The notes: generated from the letters alone by a model not told the origin. A DNA stretch of 48,966 nucleotides from an uncultured Clostridia bacterium (GCA_947625695.1 CANQPO010000007.1:1-48966), one strand, 5' to 3'. Positions 31,845-42,649 are shown, counted from the stretch's first letter. Translations and numbers: made by a program.

Positions 31845-32402
31845 TTATACCGCAAATTGTGAATTTTTATCCGATTTTTCGGCGAGATAGCGGCAAAGCG
31901 AACCCGCGATCTTCTCCGCCATATGAAAGACGAGGTTGAGCCGCGTCAGATTGAGCGTCGAATAGGAGAACCCCGCCCGCTCTCCCACGATGCCGAGAAT
32001 GGAGACGTCCCCTATCTTTCCCAAACGTTTGTTTGCTCCCGACCCGGGCATGAGAGGGCTGTCGGCGAGTTTGATGAGCCCGAGCTCGGAGCGCTCCCCC
32101 ACCGCCGCGTCCACGGCGATGATCTTGGAGCGCGGGTGCGTTTTACGCAAAAATTCCCCCAAATACTTGACTTCCTTCGCTGTAACGGGGGCGCGCAGCG
32201 TGCCGTACAGGTATGCGCCCCTCCCTTCGGGCGAACGGCTGAAAAGCGACCCCGTGAGCGGACCGAGGCTGTCCCCTATCGCAAGGTCGCTCCCGATGCA
32301 CAATATGACGGGCGGGGCCTTGAGCACCCCGAGGAGGCGGAACAGAGCGGCGGATACGCCCGTTTCCGCCATTGTATTGCAGACATGAAATGAAAATTGC
32401 AT
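31845..32402 (-). CDS. yyaC: Spore-associated protease-like protein YyaC (DUF1256)
   Basis: 185 residues. CIGSDLAIGDSLGPLTGSLF near 36-55, YGTLRAPVTAKE near 66-77, IIAVDAAVGERSELG near 95-109 and PLMPGSGANKRLGKIGDVSI near 117-136 are the conserved YyaC blocks. The fold is related to HybD/GPR-type proteases, hence the name; in Bacillus yyaC lies beside soj-spo0J and is expressed in the forespore. Here it is divergent from cvpA near parA-parB, conserving that link, and its upstream region shows a sigma-F-like promoter. Confidence 0.92.
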   Translation of the reverse strand: MQFSFHVCNTMAETGVSAALFRLLGVLKAPPVILCIGSDLAIGDSLGPLTGSLFSRSPEGRGAYLYGTLRAPVTAKEVKYLGEFLRKTHPRSKIIAVDAAVGERSELGLIKLADSPLMPGSGANKRLGKIGDVSILGIVGERAGFSYSTLNLTRLNLVFHMAEKIAGSLCRYLAEKSDKNSQFAV

Positions 32403-32426
32403 AAACTTCCCCTGTTTTTCGGTTCA

Positions 32427-32454
32427 AGTATCTCCAAAAGAAACTTTTTTATAC
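32427..32454 (-). promoter_or_regulatory. Sigma-F-like sporulation promoter of yyaC
   Basis: GTATA, 14 bases, GGAGATACT on the minus strand; the -10 part fits GGnnAnnnT of sigma-F, and the spacing is one base short of the usual 15. No sigma-A promoter is seen in this direction. Confidence 0.4.
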
Positions 32455-32469
32455 CGTGCCAAAAAAATC

Positions 32470-32498
32470 GTGACAACGGTATAAAAAGGTGGTATAAT
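32470..32498 (+). promoter_or_regulatory. Promoter of the cvpA-family gene
   Basis: GTGACA, 17 bases, TATAAT, about 20 bases before the GGAGG of the next gene. It overlaps the yyaC control region. Confidence 0.82.
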
Positions 32499-32530
32499 AG
32501 AAATAGTAAAACGAACCGGAGGTTTTTTTC

Positions 32531-33298
32531 TTGACGCATTTGTTACTCGCGTCCGGCAGCTGGGTGGTCGATCTGATGTTCTTCCTCATCCTCGTCCTCG
32601 GCACGGCGTTCGGAGCATACAGAGGATTTGTTGCGGGAGTTTGCAAGCTCGCAGGCAAGATCGTGTCCGTTATCTTTGCCGTCGTCTTTTGCATCTCCTT
32701 TGCAAACTTTTTGGAGACCTGTTTCCACATGACTTCCGCGATCGCAGACGGCATTGCGGGCTCCATTGCGGGAAACGAGCTCTATGCGCAGCCGCTTGCA
32801 AGCGATATTTCGGGCGCAGAACTTGAAAGTTTTCTCGGCGGCATGGAACTCAACGGCATTGCGACATGGCTGATGTTGCGCTCCTTCAAGAGCGTTGCGC
32901 TTATCCCCGCAGGCACGACCCCCGCAATGCTGATCGGAAGTATTCTTGCGAAGTGGATCTCCGTTGTCATCGCCTTCGTGCTGCTCATCTTGCTGGTGCG
33001 CCTTGGCGCTTGGGGGATTACGAAAGCGTTTGACGCCCTCAAAAATGCACTGGCGCCGCTCCGCGTGGTCGATCAGGTACTCGGTGCGTTGCTCGGGCTC
33101 GCAAAGGCTTTCTTTTGGATCTTCGTGGTGCTGCTCGTGTGCAATTGGCTTCCCTTCGAGGGATTGCAGAATTTCATCTCCTCGAGTGCGGTGGTCGGCA
33201 AAATCTATGTGAGCGAATGGTTCCAGAGCGCAACAAGCTATGCGGTATCGGGTGCATGGTTTGAGGAATATGTGAAGGACCTCATCGTTCCCGCATAA
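32531..33298 (+). CDS. CvpA family membrane protein
   Basis: 255 residues with TTG start at 32531, set by CGGAGG eight bases upstream. Four hydrophobic segments: LMFFLILVLGTAFGAYRGFVAG, LAGKIVSVIFAVVFCISFANF, ISVVIAFVLLILLVRLGAWG and LLGLAKAFFWIFVVLLVCNWL. The G-AYRGF pattern in the first helix and overall layout fit CvpA/colicin V production family, whose cellular role is unclear. Related YyaD-like proteins are found beside soj-spo0J. Terminator 33303-33331. Confidence 0.82.
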   Translation: MTHLLLASGSWVVDLMFFLILVLGTAFGAYRGFVAGVCKLAGKIVSVIFAVVFCISFANFLETCFHMTSAIADGIAGSIAGNELYAQPLASDISGAELESFLGGMELNGIATWLMLRSFKSVALIPAGTTPAMLIGSILAKWISVVIAFVLLILLVRLGAWGITKAFDALKNALAPLRVVDQVLGALLGLAKAFFWIFVVLLVCNWLPFEGLQNFISSSAVVGKIYVSEWFQSATSYAVSGAWFEEYVKDLIVPA

Positions 33299-33302
33299 CA
33301 AA

Positions 33303-33331
33303 ACGGACGGGTATCCCCCGTCTGTTTTTTT
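33303..33331 (+). terminator. Terminator of the cvpA-family gene
   Basis: ACGGACGGG pairs with CCCGTCTGT (one G-T pair) and is followed by TTTTTTT. Confidence 0.88.
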
Positions 33332-33370
33332 GTGCTTTTTTCTGCGCACAGGTCAATTTTTTGCACTGAA

Positions 33371-33386
33371 TGTTTCACGTGAAACA
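33371..33386. other. parS site 1
   Basis: TGTTTCACGTGAAACA, a perfect 16-base match to the conserved parS palindrome bound by ParB/Spo0J. It marks the origin domain that ParB spreads over and that SMC complexes load onto. Confidence 0.97.
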
Positions 33387-33414
33387 TGGCAAAATCAACC
33401 AATTTGACTTGAGT

Positions 33415-33430
33415 TGTTTCACATGAAACA
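33415..33430. other. parS site 2
   Basis: TGTTTCACATGAAACA, one change from the consensus at the centre, 28 bases after site 1. Confidence 0.95.
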
Positions 33431-33471
33431 CTTTTCGGGGTGTTTTTAAGAGACGCAAGTCAAAAACCGTT

Positions 33472-33487
33472 TGTTTCACATGAAACA
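33472..33487. other. parS site 3
   Basis: TGTTTCACATGAAACA, identical to site 2. The three sites fill the gap between the cvpA-family gene and the ftsH promoter. Confidence 0.95.
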
Positions 33488-33551
33488 TTTTCCATTTTTG
33501 CGAAAAGTGCGTGATAATTTTGAAAATCAGGAAAGAATTGCCAACATTTAC

Positions 33552-33580
33552 TTGCAATTCCAAGAAAAGTGTGGTACAAT
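33552..33580 (+). promoter_or_regulatory. Promoter of ftsH
   Basis: TTGCAA, 17 bases, TACAAT, 65 bases downstream of the last parS site, so ParB spreading could touch it. Confidence 0.82.
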
Positions 33581-33641
33581 AATGCGGTAATTCAGCCAAA
33601 CTGTTGGCGTATTATAAATACATTTATAGAAGGAGCATAAT

Positions 33642-35624
<1,983 letters not shown>

Positions 35625-35660
35625 GTTTTTTTACGGGAGAATATCTAAGAGGTGATACGT

Positions 35661-36434
35661 ATGGGCAAAATCATACCTTTTTCCAATCAGAAAGGGGGCG
35701 TCGGCAAGACGACGACCTGTGTGAATATGGCGGCGTACCTTGCAAAAGCGGGCAAGAAAGTATTGCTTGCGGACATCGACCCGCAGGGGAACGCCACCAC
35801 GGGGCTCGGCTTTTCCAAGAGCCAGATCAAAAAGTCGGTGTATAACGTGCTCATCGAGGACGAACCGGTGAAGGACAACATCCTTCCCACCGAGATGCCA
35901 AACCTGTTTTTGTTGCCTGCAAACATCGACCTCGCGGGCGCGGAAGTGGAGCTCGTTTACAAGAAAAACAGAGAACGGGTATTAAAAACGGCTCTTGATA
36001 AGGTGAAAAACGACTACGATTTCATCCTCATCGACTGCCCGCCCTCGCTGGGGCTCATCACCATCAACGCGCTCGCCGCGGCGGACAGCGTGATCATTCC
36101 CATTCAGAGCGAATATTACGCGCTCGAGGGCTTAAGCCAGCTCATGAACACCATTTCGCTCGTCAAGCAGCATCTGAACAAGGGGCTCAAAGTGGAGGGC
36201 GTGGTGCTCACGATGCACGACCGTCGCTCCCTCATCAGCCGACAGATCGCGGAGGAGATCAAAAAATACTTTACCAAAAAGCTGTATGAGATCGTCATTC
36301 CCCGCAACGTGCGCCTTGCGGAGGCGCCGAGCCACGGAAAACCCATCCTCCTGCACGACCCCAAGTGTATGGGCGCGCGGGCGTATGCGGCGCTCACAGA
36401 AGAATTTTTGAAGAAAACGGAAGGAGGAGAATAA
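35661..36434 (+). CDS. parA: Chromosome partitioning ATPase ParA/Soj
   Basis: 257 residues from ATG 35661 (AGAGGTGA six bases upstream). Deviant Walker A KGGVGKTT at 11-18, DIDPQGNATTGLG near 40-52, and DYDFILIDCPPSLGLITINAL near 113-133. It is a nucleotide-switched DNA-binding ATPase that works with ParB on parS to separate origins and, in spore formers, influences Spo0A/DnaA. Ends one base before the parB ATG. Confidence 0.96.
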   Translation: MGKIIPFSNQKGGVGKTTTCVNMAAYLAKAGKKVLLADIDPQGNATTGLGFSKSQIKKSVYNVLIEDEPVKDNILPTEMPNLFLLPANIDLAGAEVELVYKKNRERVLKTALDKVKNDYDFILIDCPPSLGLITINALAAADSVIIPIQSEYYALEGLSQLMNTISLVKQHLNKGLKVEGVVLTMHDRRSLISRQIAEEIKKYFTKKLYEIVIPRNVRLAEAPSHGKPILLHDPKCMGARAYAALTEEFLKKTEGGE

Positions 36435-36435
36435 G

Positions 36436-37323
36436 ATGGCAAAGGGCTTAGGAAGAGGGCTTTCCGCGCTGTTCAGCGACACAGGGGAGGCCTATGAGAA
36501 CGCAACCGAGGGGATGACGGGCGGAGCGACGGAGCTCTCCCTCGGGGATATTTTCCCCAACCCCGACCAACCGCGCAAGGAGTTCGACGAAGGCGCCCTC
36601 CTCGACCTCACCAATTCCATCAAGGAACACGGCGTCATCAGCCCCATCGTGGTGAACAAAAACCCCGACGGCACCTATATGATCATCGCGGGCGAGCGGA
36701 GATACCGCGCGGCAAAGAACGCGGGCCTTTCCACCATTCCCGCCGTCATTAAGGAGCTCGACCAGCGGGAGATACAGGAAATTTCCCTCATCGAAAACTT
36801 GCAGCGGGAGGACCTGAACCCCATCGAAGCCGCATACGGTATGAAAAAACTCATGGAGGAGTACAGCCTCACGCAGGAGGTGCTTGCCGAGCGTTTGGGC
36901 AAGTCCCGCCCCGCAATTGCCAATACGTTGCGACTTTTGACGCTGTCGGACGAGGTCATCGCGTTTGTCAGAGAGGGGAAACTTTCCTCGGGGCATGCGC
37001 GCACCCTCGTGCCCGTTCCCAAGGAGGAGCAGGCGGCGCTCGCGGCGCAGTGCGTGAAGGAGGGCTGGTCGGTGCGCGAAACGGAGCGCGCGGTGAAGCA
37101 GTTTTTGAACCCGCCCGAGGTGCTCACCCGCCAGAAGGAGGCAAAAAACGCGCTCGCAAACGCCGAACTCAAGCACTTTGTGGAGCGGCTGAGATCGACT
37201 TTCCAGACAAAAGTCTCCCTCATCGGCACCGAGAAGAAGGGCAGGATCTACATCGACTACTACTCCCGCGACGATCTCGACCGCATCTGCGAGCTTTTGG
37301 ATATTCTCGACCGTCAGGAATAA
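36436..37323 (+). CDS. parB: Chromosome partitioning protein ParB/Spo0J
   Basis: 295 residues; GGAGG lies about nine bases before ATG 36436. MAKGLGRGLSALFSD at the start is the ParA-stimulating tail; the CTP-binding domain contains NPDQPRKEFDE and GERRYRAAKNAG; the HTH (LTQEVLAERLGKSRPAIANTLRLL, near 137-160) reads parS; a dimerisation domain closes the protein. It loads at the three parS sites 3 kb upstream, spreads as a CTP clamp and recruits SMC. The following 37324-37530 holds only weak GC hairpins and A/T-rich DNA. Confidence 0.97.
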   Translation: MAKGLGRGLSALFSDTGEAYENATEGMTGGATELSLGDIFPNPDQPRKEFDEGALLDLTNSIKEHGVISPIVVNKNPDGTYMIIAGERRYRAAKNAGLSTIPAVIKELDQREIQEISLIENLQREDLNPIEAAYGMKKLMEEYSLTQEVLAERLGKSRPAIANTLRLLTLSDEVIAFVREGKLSSGHARTLVPVPKEEQAALAAQCVKEGWSVRETERAVKQFLNPPEVLTRQKEAKNALANAELKHFVERLRSTFQTKVSLIGTEKKGRIYIDYYSRDDLDRICELLDILDRQE

Positions 37324-37535
37324 TGCGGGAATAACGCAGTATGGACGCGCAAAAGGGCGCAAAGAAGCGCCAAAGCGCCGAAATTCACCATATCTTGTGT
37401 TTTTGGGGGAGGAACGGCCGCGTCCTACCCCAATATTTTGAAGAAAAAAGGTCGAAAAATCTCTTTTCTTGGTGAAAATATCCAAAAAAAAGCAAAAAAA
37501 AGGTAAAAGTTTCACAAAAAATTTTTAAAATAGTC

Positions 37536-37564
37536 TTGACAAACCCTTCCAAGTGTGATATATT
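37536..37564 (+). promoter_or_regulatory. Promoter of the oligosaccharide transporter operon
   Basis: TTGACA, 17 bases, TATATT. Start expected near 37571, giving an almost 290-base leader before the solute-binding protein gene. Confidence 0.85.
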
Positions 37565-37601
37565 TGCGTTAGTGTTGAAATGACGATAGGGGGGAAGTCA
37601 T

Positions 37602-37703
37602 GATGCAGAAAGACGTTCGTTAATCTTTTTTGCTACTTTTTTGCAGGCCGCAGTGCGGCGGCAAAAAAGGGGTAAGGGAGAGCAACGGACGTCTTTTTGC
37701 ATC
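37602..37703 (+). ncRNA. Structured leader element upstream of the transporter operon
   Basis: 37602-37621 pairs with 37684-37703 over 20 positions, all paired, two of them G-U, beginning GATGCAGAAAGACG. Inside, TTTTTTGC (37637-37644) pairs with GCAAAAAA (37661-37668), enclosing GCCGC/GCGGC with an AGT loop. There is no T-run, so it is not a normal terminator. The G-U pairs favour a role as RNA. It could be a regulatory leader, a processing site or a small mobile element; no known class was recognised. 37704-37858 shows nothing further except the RBS. Confidence 0.6.
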
Positions 37704-37858
37704 GGCAGACCGAAAAACGGCATTATCGCGCTTTTTCTCCTTCTTTGCGCCACGGACAGACAAACGCCAACCCCCAAACGGCGGGAGGATGCTTCGGGGC
37801 AAGAAGTCAAGGAGAAGGGGTGCGGACACGAGATTCTATTATTATAAGAGGTAAAGGA

Positions 37859-40333
37859 ATGAAGAAGAAGAAACTTTTGAAAAGTGCTTCGCTCGTTGCT
37901 CTCTCTGCGGTCATGATGTGCGGCGCAGCCACAGCATTCGCAGGGTGCGGCGGAAACGACGCGAACACGATCGTCGTGTCCATGTTCTGCAGCGAAGTGG
38001 ACTCGGCAATGAACCGCACGAACTGCGAGAACTGGGCGAAAGAATACACCCAAAAGCTGCGTGAGAGCGGTGAGTTCACCGAGGATCGTGAAGTCAAGAT
38101 CAATTTCTCTTATCAGCCCAATACGGACACCTACTTCACCGGTCTTGCAAACCTGGTCGCTTCCAACTCCCAGCCCGACGTGTTCTACGTCTCCCCCAAG
38201 TACGTAAAGACTTGGAGCAACGCGAACAAGATCCTCGACCTTGCTCCCTCGCTTGCGGCTGACGCAGAGAACGTCACCGGCGAAAAGGGCATTTGGGAGG
38301 ACTCCCTTGCGTTCTACGGCTATTCCAAGGACGAGAAGTACACCTCCGGCGACCGTATCGAGTTTAAGGACGGCAAGTTCGTCACCGTCGCAGACGGCGT
38401 GGAAGTCGGCATCTACGGCCTTCCCAAGGACTATTCCAACTTCGGTCTCGGCTTCAACGAAGTGTTCTTTACGCCCGAAGTGCGCGAGGCGCTCACCTCC
38501 ACAAAGACGACCGACAGAAAGGGCGTTCACGGTGCGGAGTACAACAGCGCGAAACTGACTTATAACGGCGAGTCCAACGTCGTCACAGTAGACGGCGAGG
38601 ACGCTCCGCTTGTCAACATCGGCGTTCCCACCTATTACAAGCCCTACAACTTCTACATCTTTGCAAGCTACGACGACGCAGTTGCGGGCGGCGATCCCAT
38701 GGCGAACGCTGTGGAGAGGTTCACGGGCGGCGACGGCTACTGCGTGACCATCCCCGGTTGGCCCGGAGACACCTTCGAGGACGCGAAGAAAGACAAGGCG
38801 ACCAAGAACAACCCTTGGGCGAACGTAGACACGACCATCCCCGAAGACTACGTCGATGAGAACGCGACCTACGACACCACGCAGGGCTTCATCACCTACA
38901 CCTATGCAGAGTACTCCGCTCTGACGTGGGCGATCACCTACTATGTGAACACCTACGACTGGCAGGGCAACGGTACGGGCGGCGCTAAGACGGCGACCTC
39001 GGTCAAGAACGTCTACGGCAACGACCAGTACGACGGCGTGCTCTATCTGCTTCCTTGGCTCGCAGGCAACGACGCGCAGTACCTCGACGAAAAGTCCACG
39101 ACTGCAATCAACGGCAGCGATCCCACTTCGATCGGCACCGACACCTACACCACCCAGCACAGAAAGCTGAACGGCGAATATGAGGACGTTCAGATCCAGT
39201 ACGGCGTAAACAGCCAGAAGTTCATCGACACCGTCGGCGCATTCCACGCTTACGGTTCCGACTGGAACGGCAGCTCCAACAACGCAGGCGACACCACCAA
39301 GAAAAAGCAGTCCGGCTGGGATCTGTTCGTCGCAGGCAACTGCGTATTCTACGGCGTCGGCACGTGGAACGCGGGCGACCTCAACGCCACCGACCGCAAC
39401 GTGCTCCGCTACAGATTGATGCCCGGACCCGTCTCCGAGGACTTCGCGCTTTATTCCAACATCAAGACCGCGGACTATGAGATGAAAGAGTACGGCAATT
39501 CCAGCAAATCTTCCTTCACCGGCGACGAGATCAAAGCGAACCAGCTGCTCCGTCAGGATCAGTGGGGCGCTCGTATGGACTCCGTCGGCTACGGCGTGAG
39601 CGCGCTCGTTGCAGACCAGGGTTGGAAGAAGGACGCGGCGATCGACCTCGTCAAGTACCTCACCATCACCCCCGAGACGCAGGTCTCCCTCACCTACTCC
39701 GGCGCTCAGCTTCCCAACTTCAAGTATCAGTGCCAGGATTACTACAACAAGACCGGCGACTTCGAGAAGATGGTCACCCCCGAGGATGAAGAGTTCGACG
39801 ATACCTATCAGATTGCGAAGGATATGTATGCGGCAAGCCAGAAGTCCGAAACGAGAAGCATGACCGTAGAGCAGTGGCTTCAGGCAAACCATCCCGACAT
39901 CGTGTCCGGTGGGAAGTATTACACCCTCTACAAGGATACCCTGCTCAGCACCTTCGCCAACCTCAACCATGCAATGAGAACGCTCTTCCTCGTGGCTTAC
40001 ACGAAGGCAGACCGTGACCTCTCCCTCCGCATGCAGTACGGCTTGAATGCGACCCGCGACTCGGCAATGTACACCTTCAACGACGCGTGGATCAAAGTTC
40101 TCGACCCTCGCGGCAGCGGTGCAGTGATGGCTTACGACGCGCAGACCCCTCGTCCCAACATGGGCAATATCCTCGACAGCCTTCTCTATGCGAAGGACGC
40201 GAAGGATGCGAGCAAGATGCCTTCCGCAGGCCAGAGCTACGGCACGCCCGCTTGGTGGTGCCTCCACAGCGCAAACGAAGTCCAGAGACAGCTCGAACTT
40301 GCGATCCAAAAGGAAAATAACCTTCTCGGTTGA
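37859..40333 (+). CDS. Very large extracellular solute-binding lipoprotein of a carbohydrate ABC transporter
   Basis: 824 residues from ATG 37859 (AGAGGTAAAGG upstream). Lipoprotein signal ending FAGC (Cys30). The N-terminal part (TIVVSMFCSEVDS..., NLVASNSQPDVFYVSP) and the later KKDAAIDLVKYLTITPETQ block fit family 1 sugar-binding proteins, but usual members have 400-550 residues. The extra sequence lies in the middle (about 130-450), rich in Tyr, Asp, Gly and Thr. It would capture an oligosaccharide outside the cell and pass it to the two permeases that follow; the two GH43 genes suggest arabino-oligosaccharides. Confidence 0.88.
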   Translation: MKKKKLLKSASLVALSAVMMCGAATAFAGCGGNDANTIVVSMFCSEVDSAMNRTNCENWAKEYTQKLRESGEFTEDREVKINFSYQPNTDTYFTGLANLVASNSQPDVFYVSPKYVKTWSNANKILDLAPSLAADAENVTGEKGIWEDSLAFYGYSKDEKYTSGDRIEFKDGKFVTVADGVEVGIYGLPKDYSNFGLGFNEVFFTPEVREALTSTKTTDRKGVHGAEYNSAKLTYNGESNVVTVDGEDAPLVNIGVPTYYKPYNFYIFASYDDAVAGGDPMANAVERFTGGDGYCVTIPGWPGDTFEDAKKDKATKNNPWANVDTTIPEDYVDENATYDTTQGFITYTYAEYSALTWAITYYVNTYDWQGNGTGGAKTATSVKNVYGNDQYDGVLYLLPWLAGNDAQYLDEKSTTAINGSDPTSIGTDTYTTQHRKLNGEYEDVQIQYGVNSQKFIDTVGAFHAYGSDWNGSSNNAGDTTKKKQSGWDLFVAGNCVFYGVGTWNAGDLNATDRNVLRYRLMPGPVSEDFALYSNIKTADYEMKEYGNSSKSSFTGDEIKANQLLRQDQWGARMDSVGYGVSALVADQGWKKDAAIDLVKYLTITPETQVSLTYSGAQLPNFKYQCQDYYNKTGDFEKMVTPEDEEFDDTYQIAKDMYAASQKSETRSMTVEQWLQANHPDIVSGGKYYTLYKDTLLSTFANLNHAMRTLFLVAYTKADRDLSLRMQYGLNATRDSAMYTFNDAWIKVLDPRGSGAVMAYDAQTPRPNMGNILDSLLYAKDAKDASKMPSAGQSYGTPAWWCLHSANEVQRQLELAIQKENNLLG

Positions 40334-40347
40334 TCGTAGCCGTAACG

Positions 40348-40382
40348 GCTTTGGACGTCTCCCGAAAGGAGACGTCCAAAGC
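40348..40382 (+). promoter_or_regulatory. Intercistronic hairpin after the solute-binding protein gene
   Basis: A perfect 15-bp stem (GCTTTGGACGTCTCC with its complement, CGAAA loop) without a T-run. Such stems between binding-protein and permease genes are known to protect the upstream mRNA, giving more binding protein than permease. Confidence 0.8.
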
Positions 40383-40412
40383 GGAATATGAAAAAGAAAT
40401 AAGGAGGAATTT

Positions 40413-41540
40413 ATGGAAGACACCGTAATCGCGAACGAAGCCGTTCAAGATCAGGCGGTCGTAGAAGCGGCTCCCCAAAAGAAGCAGAGAAAGCCCATCA
40501 ACCAGGCAAAACTGCAGGATAACATCTGGGGTTGGATCTTCTGCATCCCGCTCATCATCGGTACTGTGTGGTTTGTCTATATCTGCTTGATCTTGGCATT
40601 CCTGCTTTCGTTTACAGACTATACCATTCTCAAAGGCGATATGTTTTCATACGTCGGCGAGATGGGGCAGCACATTCACCCGCAGGGCGCGTTCTACTGG
40701 TACAAGTACGCATTCACCAATACGTTCGTCAGTAAGACCTCCGGTGCAGAACTCAACGAAATGGGGATGTACCTCTTCAACACCGTGTTTTACATGATCG
40801 GTATCCCGATCGGTATGATCCTCTCGATGTTCTTCGCGGTCTGCATGTCCCGCGACATCAAGGGCGGCAACGTATTCAGAGTGCTTTACTATTTCCCCTG
40901 CGTTGCAAGTACCATCTCCATCGTCTTTACGTTCAAGCTCATGTTCTCCCAGACGGGCGTCATGAACGGAATTCTCGGCTTGGACGACTATGCGGGAGGC
41001 GGCTTCCAGTGGATCAACCTGAACGGCGTCACCGACCTCACGTGGAACAAGATCATCGCGGATACGGGAGGTACTCCTACTTCCGAGTCAGTGTTCATGA
41101 GAGAGTCGTTCTGGTGCCAGGGGCTTCTCACCAAGGTGGTCATCATCGTCATGAGCGTCTGGAAGGGCCTCGGCGGCACGATCATTCTGTACATAGCCGG
41201 TCTCTCGGGCGTGAACGCCGCCACCAAGGAAGCGGCGCAGATCGACGGCGCAAACGGTTGGAAGATCTTCTGGAAGGTCACCATGCCCGACCTCTACCCC
41301 GTCATTTTCTACAACATCGTCACTTCCGTCATCGGCGGCATGCAGATTTACGCAGAACCGACCCTGTTCATCGGCGAAAGCTACATCACCTCCGGGTATG
41401 TCTCGCTGATTTGGTTGACGGGTCTGAACGGAATGGAAGCATATCCTTCGCAGGGCGCTGCCTACGGCATGATCCTTGCAGTCATCATCTTTGTGCTCAC
41501 GATGTTCCAGTTCTGGCTCGATTCGCGTAATAAGGATTAA
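40413..41540 (+). CDS. Carbohydrate ABC transporter permease, MalF/UgpA type
   Basis: 375 residues; AAGGAGG precedes ATG 40413. An N-terminal cytoplasmic stretch rich in Glu, Gln and Lys (1-45) leads to six or more membrane helices. The EAA loop that docks on the ATPase reads KEAAQIDGANGWKIFWKVTMP near 275-295. GLGGTIILYIAGLSGV just before it is typical. No ATPase gene lies in this cluster, so a shared MsmX-like ATPase encoded elsewhere is expected. Confidence 0.93.
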   Translation: MEDTVIANEAVQDQAVVEAAPQKKQRKPINQAKLQDNIWGWIFCIPLIIGTVWFVYICLILAFLLSFTDYTILKGDMFSYVGEMGQHIHPQGAFYWYKYAFTNTFVSKTSGAELNEMGMYLFNTVFYMIGIPIGMILSMFFAVCMSRDIKGGNVFRVLYYFPCVASTISIVFTFKLMFSQTGVMNGILGLDDYAGGGFQWINLNGVTDLTWNKIIADTGGTPTSESVFMRESFWCQGLLTKVVIIVMSVWKGLGGTIILYIAGLSGVNAATKEAAQIDGANGWKIFWKVTMPDLYPVIFYNIVTSVIGGMQIYAEPTLFIGESYITSGYVSLIWLTGLNGMEAYPSQGAAYGMILAVIIFVLTMFQFWLDSRNKD

Positions 41541-41554
41541 GGGAGGGAAAATTC

Positions 41555-42604
41555 ATGGAAAACGTTGAAAATATCGTTGAAGAACCCGTAGTCCAGGAAA
41601 AACCGCAGTACTCGTCCATCCGCTATGCGTGGGGCGCAGTGCTTGCATTCTTCGGCATCTCCAGTAAGACCCACCGCGCCAGCAAAAAGCGGGCAAAGTT
41701 CGTGGGCGACGTATTCACCTACATCATCTTGCTCTTCGGTACCTTCCTCATGGTCTATCCCTTCTGGTGGATGATCGCAGGTTCCTTTGCAAATACCGAG
41801 AACGGCAAGGCGCTCCTCGAAAAACTCGTTTGGTGGCCCGAACAGAGCACGTGGGACAGTGATTTCGTTTCCACCCACGTCGGCGGCGGATTCTGGAACT
41901 ATTACATCTTCTTTGATAGAGGCGTGAGCGTTATCGAGAACAGCCTTACCTTCTGGAGAGTGCTCCTCAATAACTTCATTTACTCTATTGTCCCCGTTGT
42001 TGTCGGCGTCATCACGTCGGCGTCCGCGGCATTCTCCTTCGCCAAGATCAACTGGATCGGCAGGAACGCAGTGTTCTATTTCCTGCTCGCGGCGATCATG
42101 GTCCCCGGTCCCTCCATAATGACGGCGCAGTTCTCCATGTACGACTCGCTCGGCTGGCGTGACAACGGCTTGGTGCTCATCATCCCCGGCATGTTCGGTT
42201 CCATCATGACGGCATTCTTCATCCGTCAGTTCCTGTTCGGGCTTCCCACTTCCATCATCGAAGCGGCGAAGATCGACGGCGCAGGCTACTTCCGCATCTT
42301 CTGCGGCTTCATCCTGCCCCTCGCAATGCCCGCCATCATGGCGCAGGGACTCCTGTCCTTCATGGGCTGCTGGAACAACTACATGGGTTCCTACATCATG
42401 ATCCCCGGCAACTCGCACGCGGTCAACCTGCCGCACGCGATTGCAGCAATGGACGGTTTCGGCGGCGGCGGTTCGTTCGACCAGCAGAACTACGCGGCGG
42501 TCATTGCGGCTTCCGTTATCTGCGTCCTCCCCGTCATGATCCTGTTCGCTTGCTTCCAGAAGCTGATCATCGGATCGTTGATGCTCACCGGTTCCAAGGA
42601 GTAA
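41555..42604 (+). CDS. Carbohydrate ABC transporter permease, MalG/UgpE type
   Basis: 349 residues; GGGAGGG lies before ATG 41555, 14 bases after the first permease. Six membrane helices from about residue 60; LMVYPFWWMIAGSF opens the domain and the EAA loop reads EAAKIDGAGYFRIFCGFILP near 245-264. The N-terminal 45 residues resemble those of the first permease in composition (ENVENIVEEPVVQEKPQ). It closes the operon before a strong terminator. Confidence 0.94.
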   Translation: MENVENIVEEPVVQEKPQYSSIRYAWGAVLAFFGISSKTHRASKKRAKFVGDVFTYIILLFGTFLMVYPFWWMIAGSFANTENGKALLEKLVWWPEQSTWDSDFVSTHVGGGFWNYYIFFDRGVSVIENSLTFWRVLLNNFIYSIVPVVVGVITSASAAFSFAKINWIGRNAVFYFLLAAIMVPGPSIMTAQFSMYDSLGWRDNGLVLIIPGMFGSIMTAFFIRQFLFGLPTSIIEAAKIDGAGYFRIFCGFILPLAMPAIMAQGLLSFMGCWNNYMGSYIMIPGNSHAVNLPHAIAAMDGFGGGGSFDQQNYAAVIAASVICVLPVMILFACFQKLIIGSLMLTGSKE

Positions 42605-42620
42605 AATCCAATACGTATCA

Positions 42621-42649
42621 AAAAAACGGAGCGCTTGCTCCGTTTTTTT
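42621..42649 (+). terminator. Terminator of the ABC transporter operon
   Basis: AAAAAACGGAGC, four-base loop, GCTCCGTTTTTTT. Confidence 0.93.

Noticed and set aside
37598..40423. A 941-codon open frame antisense to the solute-binding protein gene
   Set aside because: It is a shadow: the sense frame has a lipobox, promoter and RBS, while the antisense protein has no recognisable domain and no RBS. The same applies to long antisense frames at 2814-4262, 4471-6108, 7639-9390, 18439-19920, 25783-27204 and 43043-44671, which arise from GC-biased third positions.
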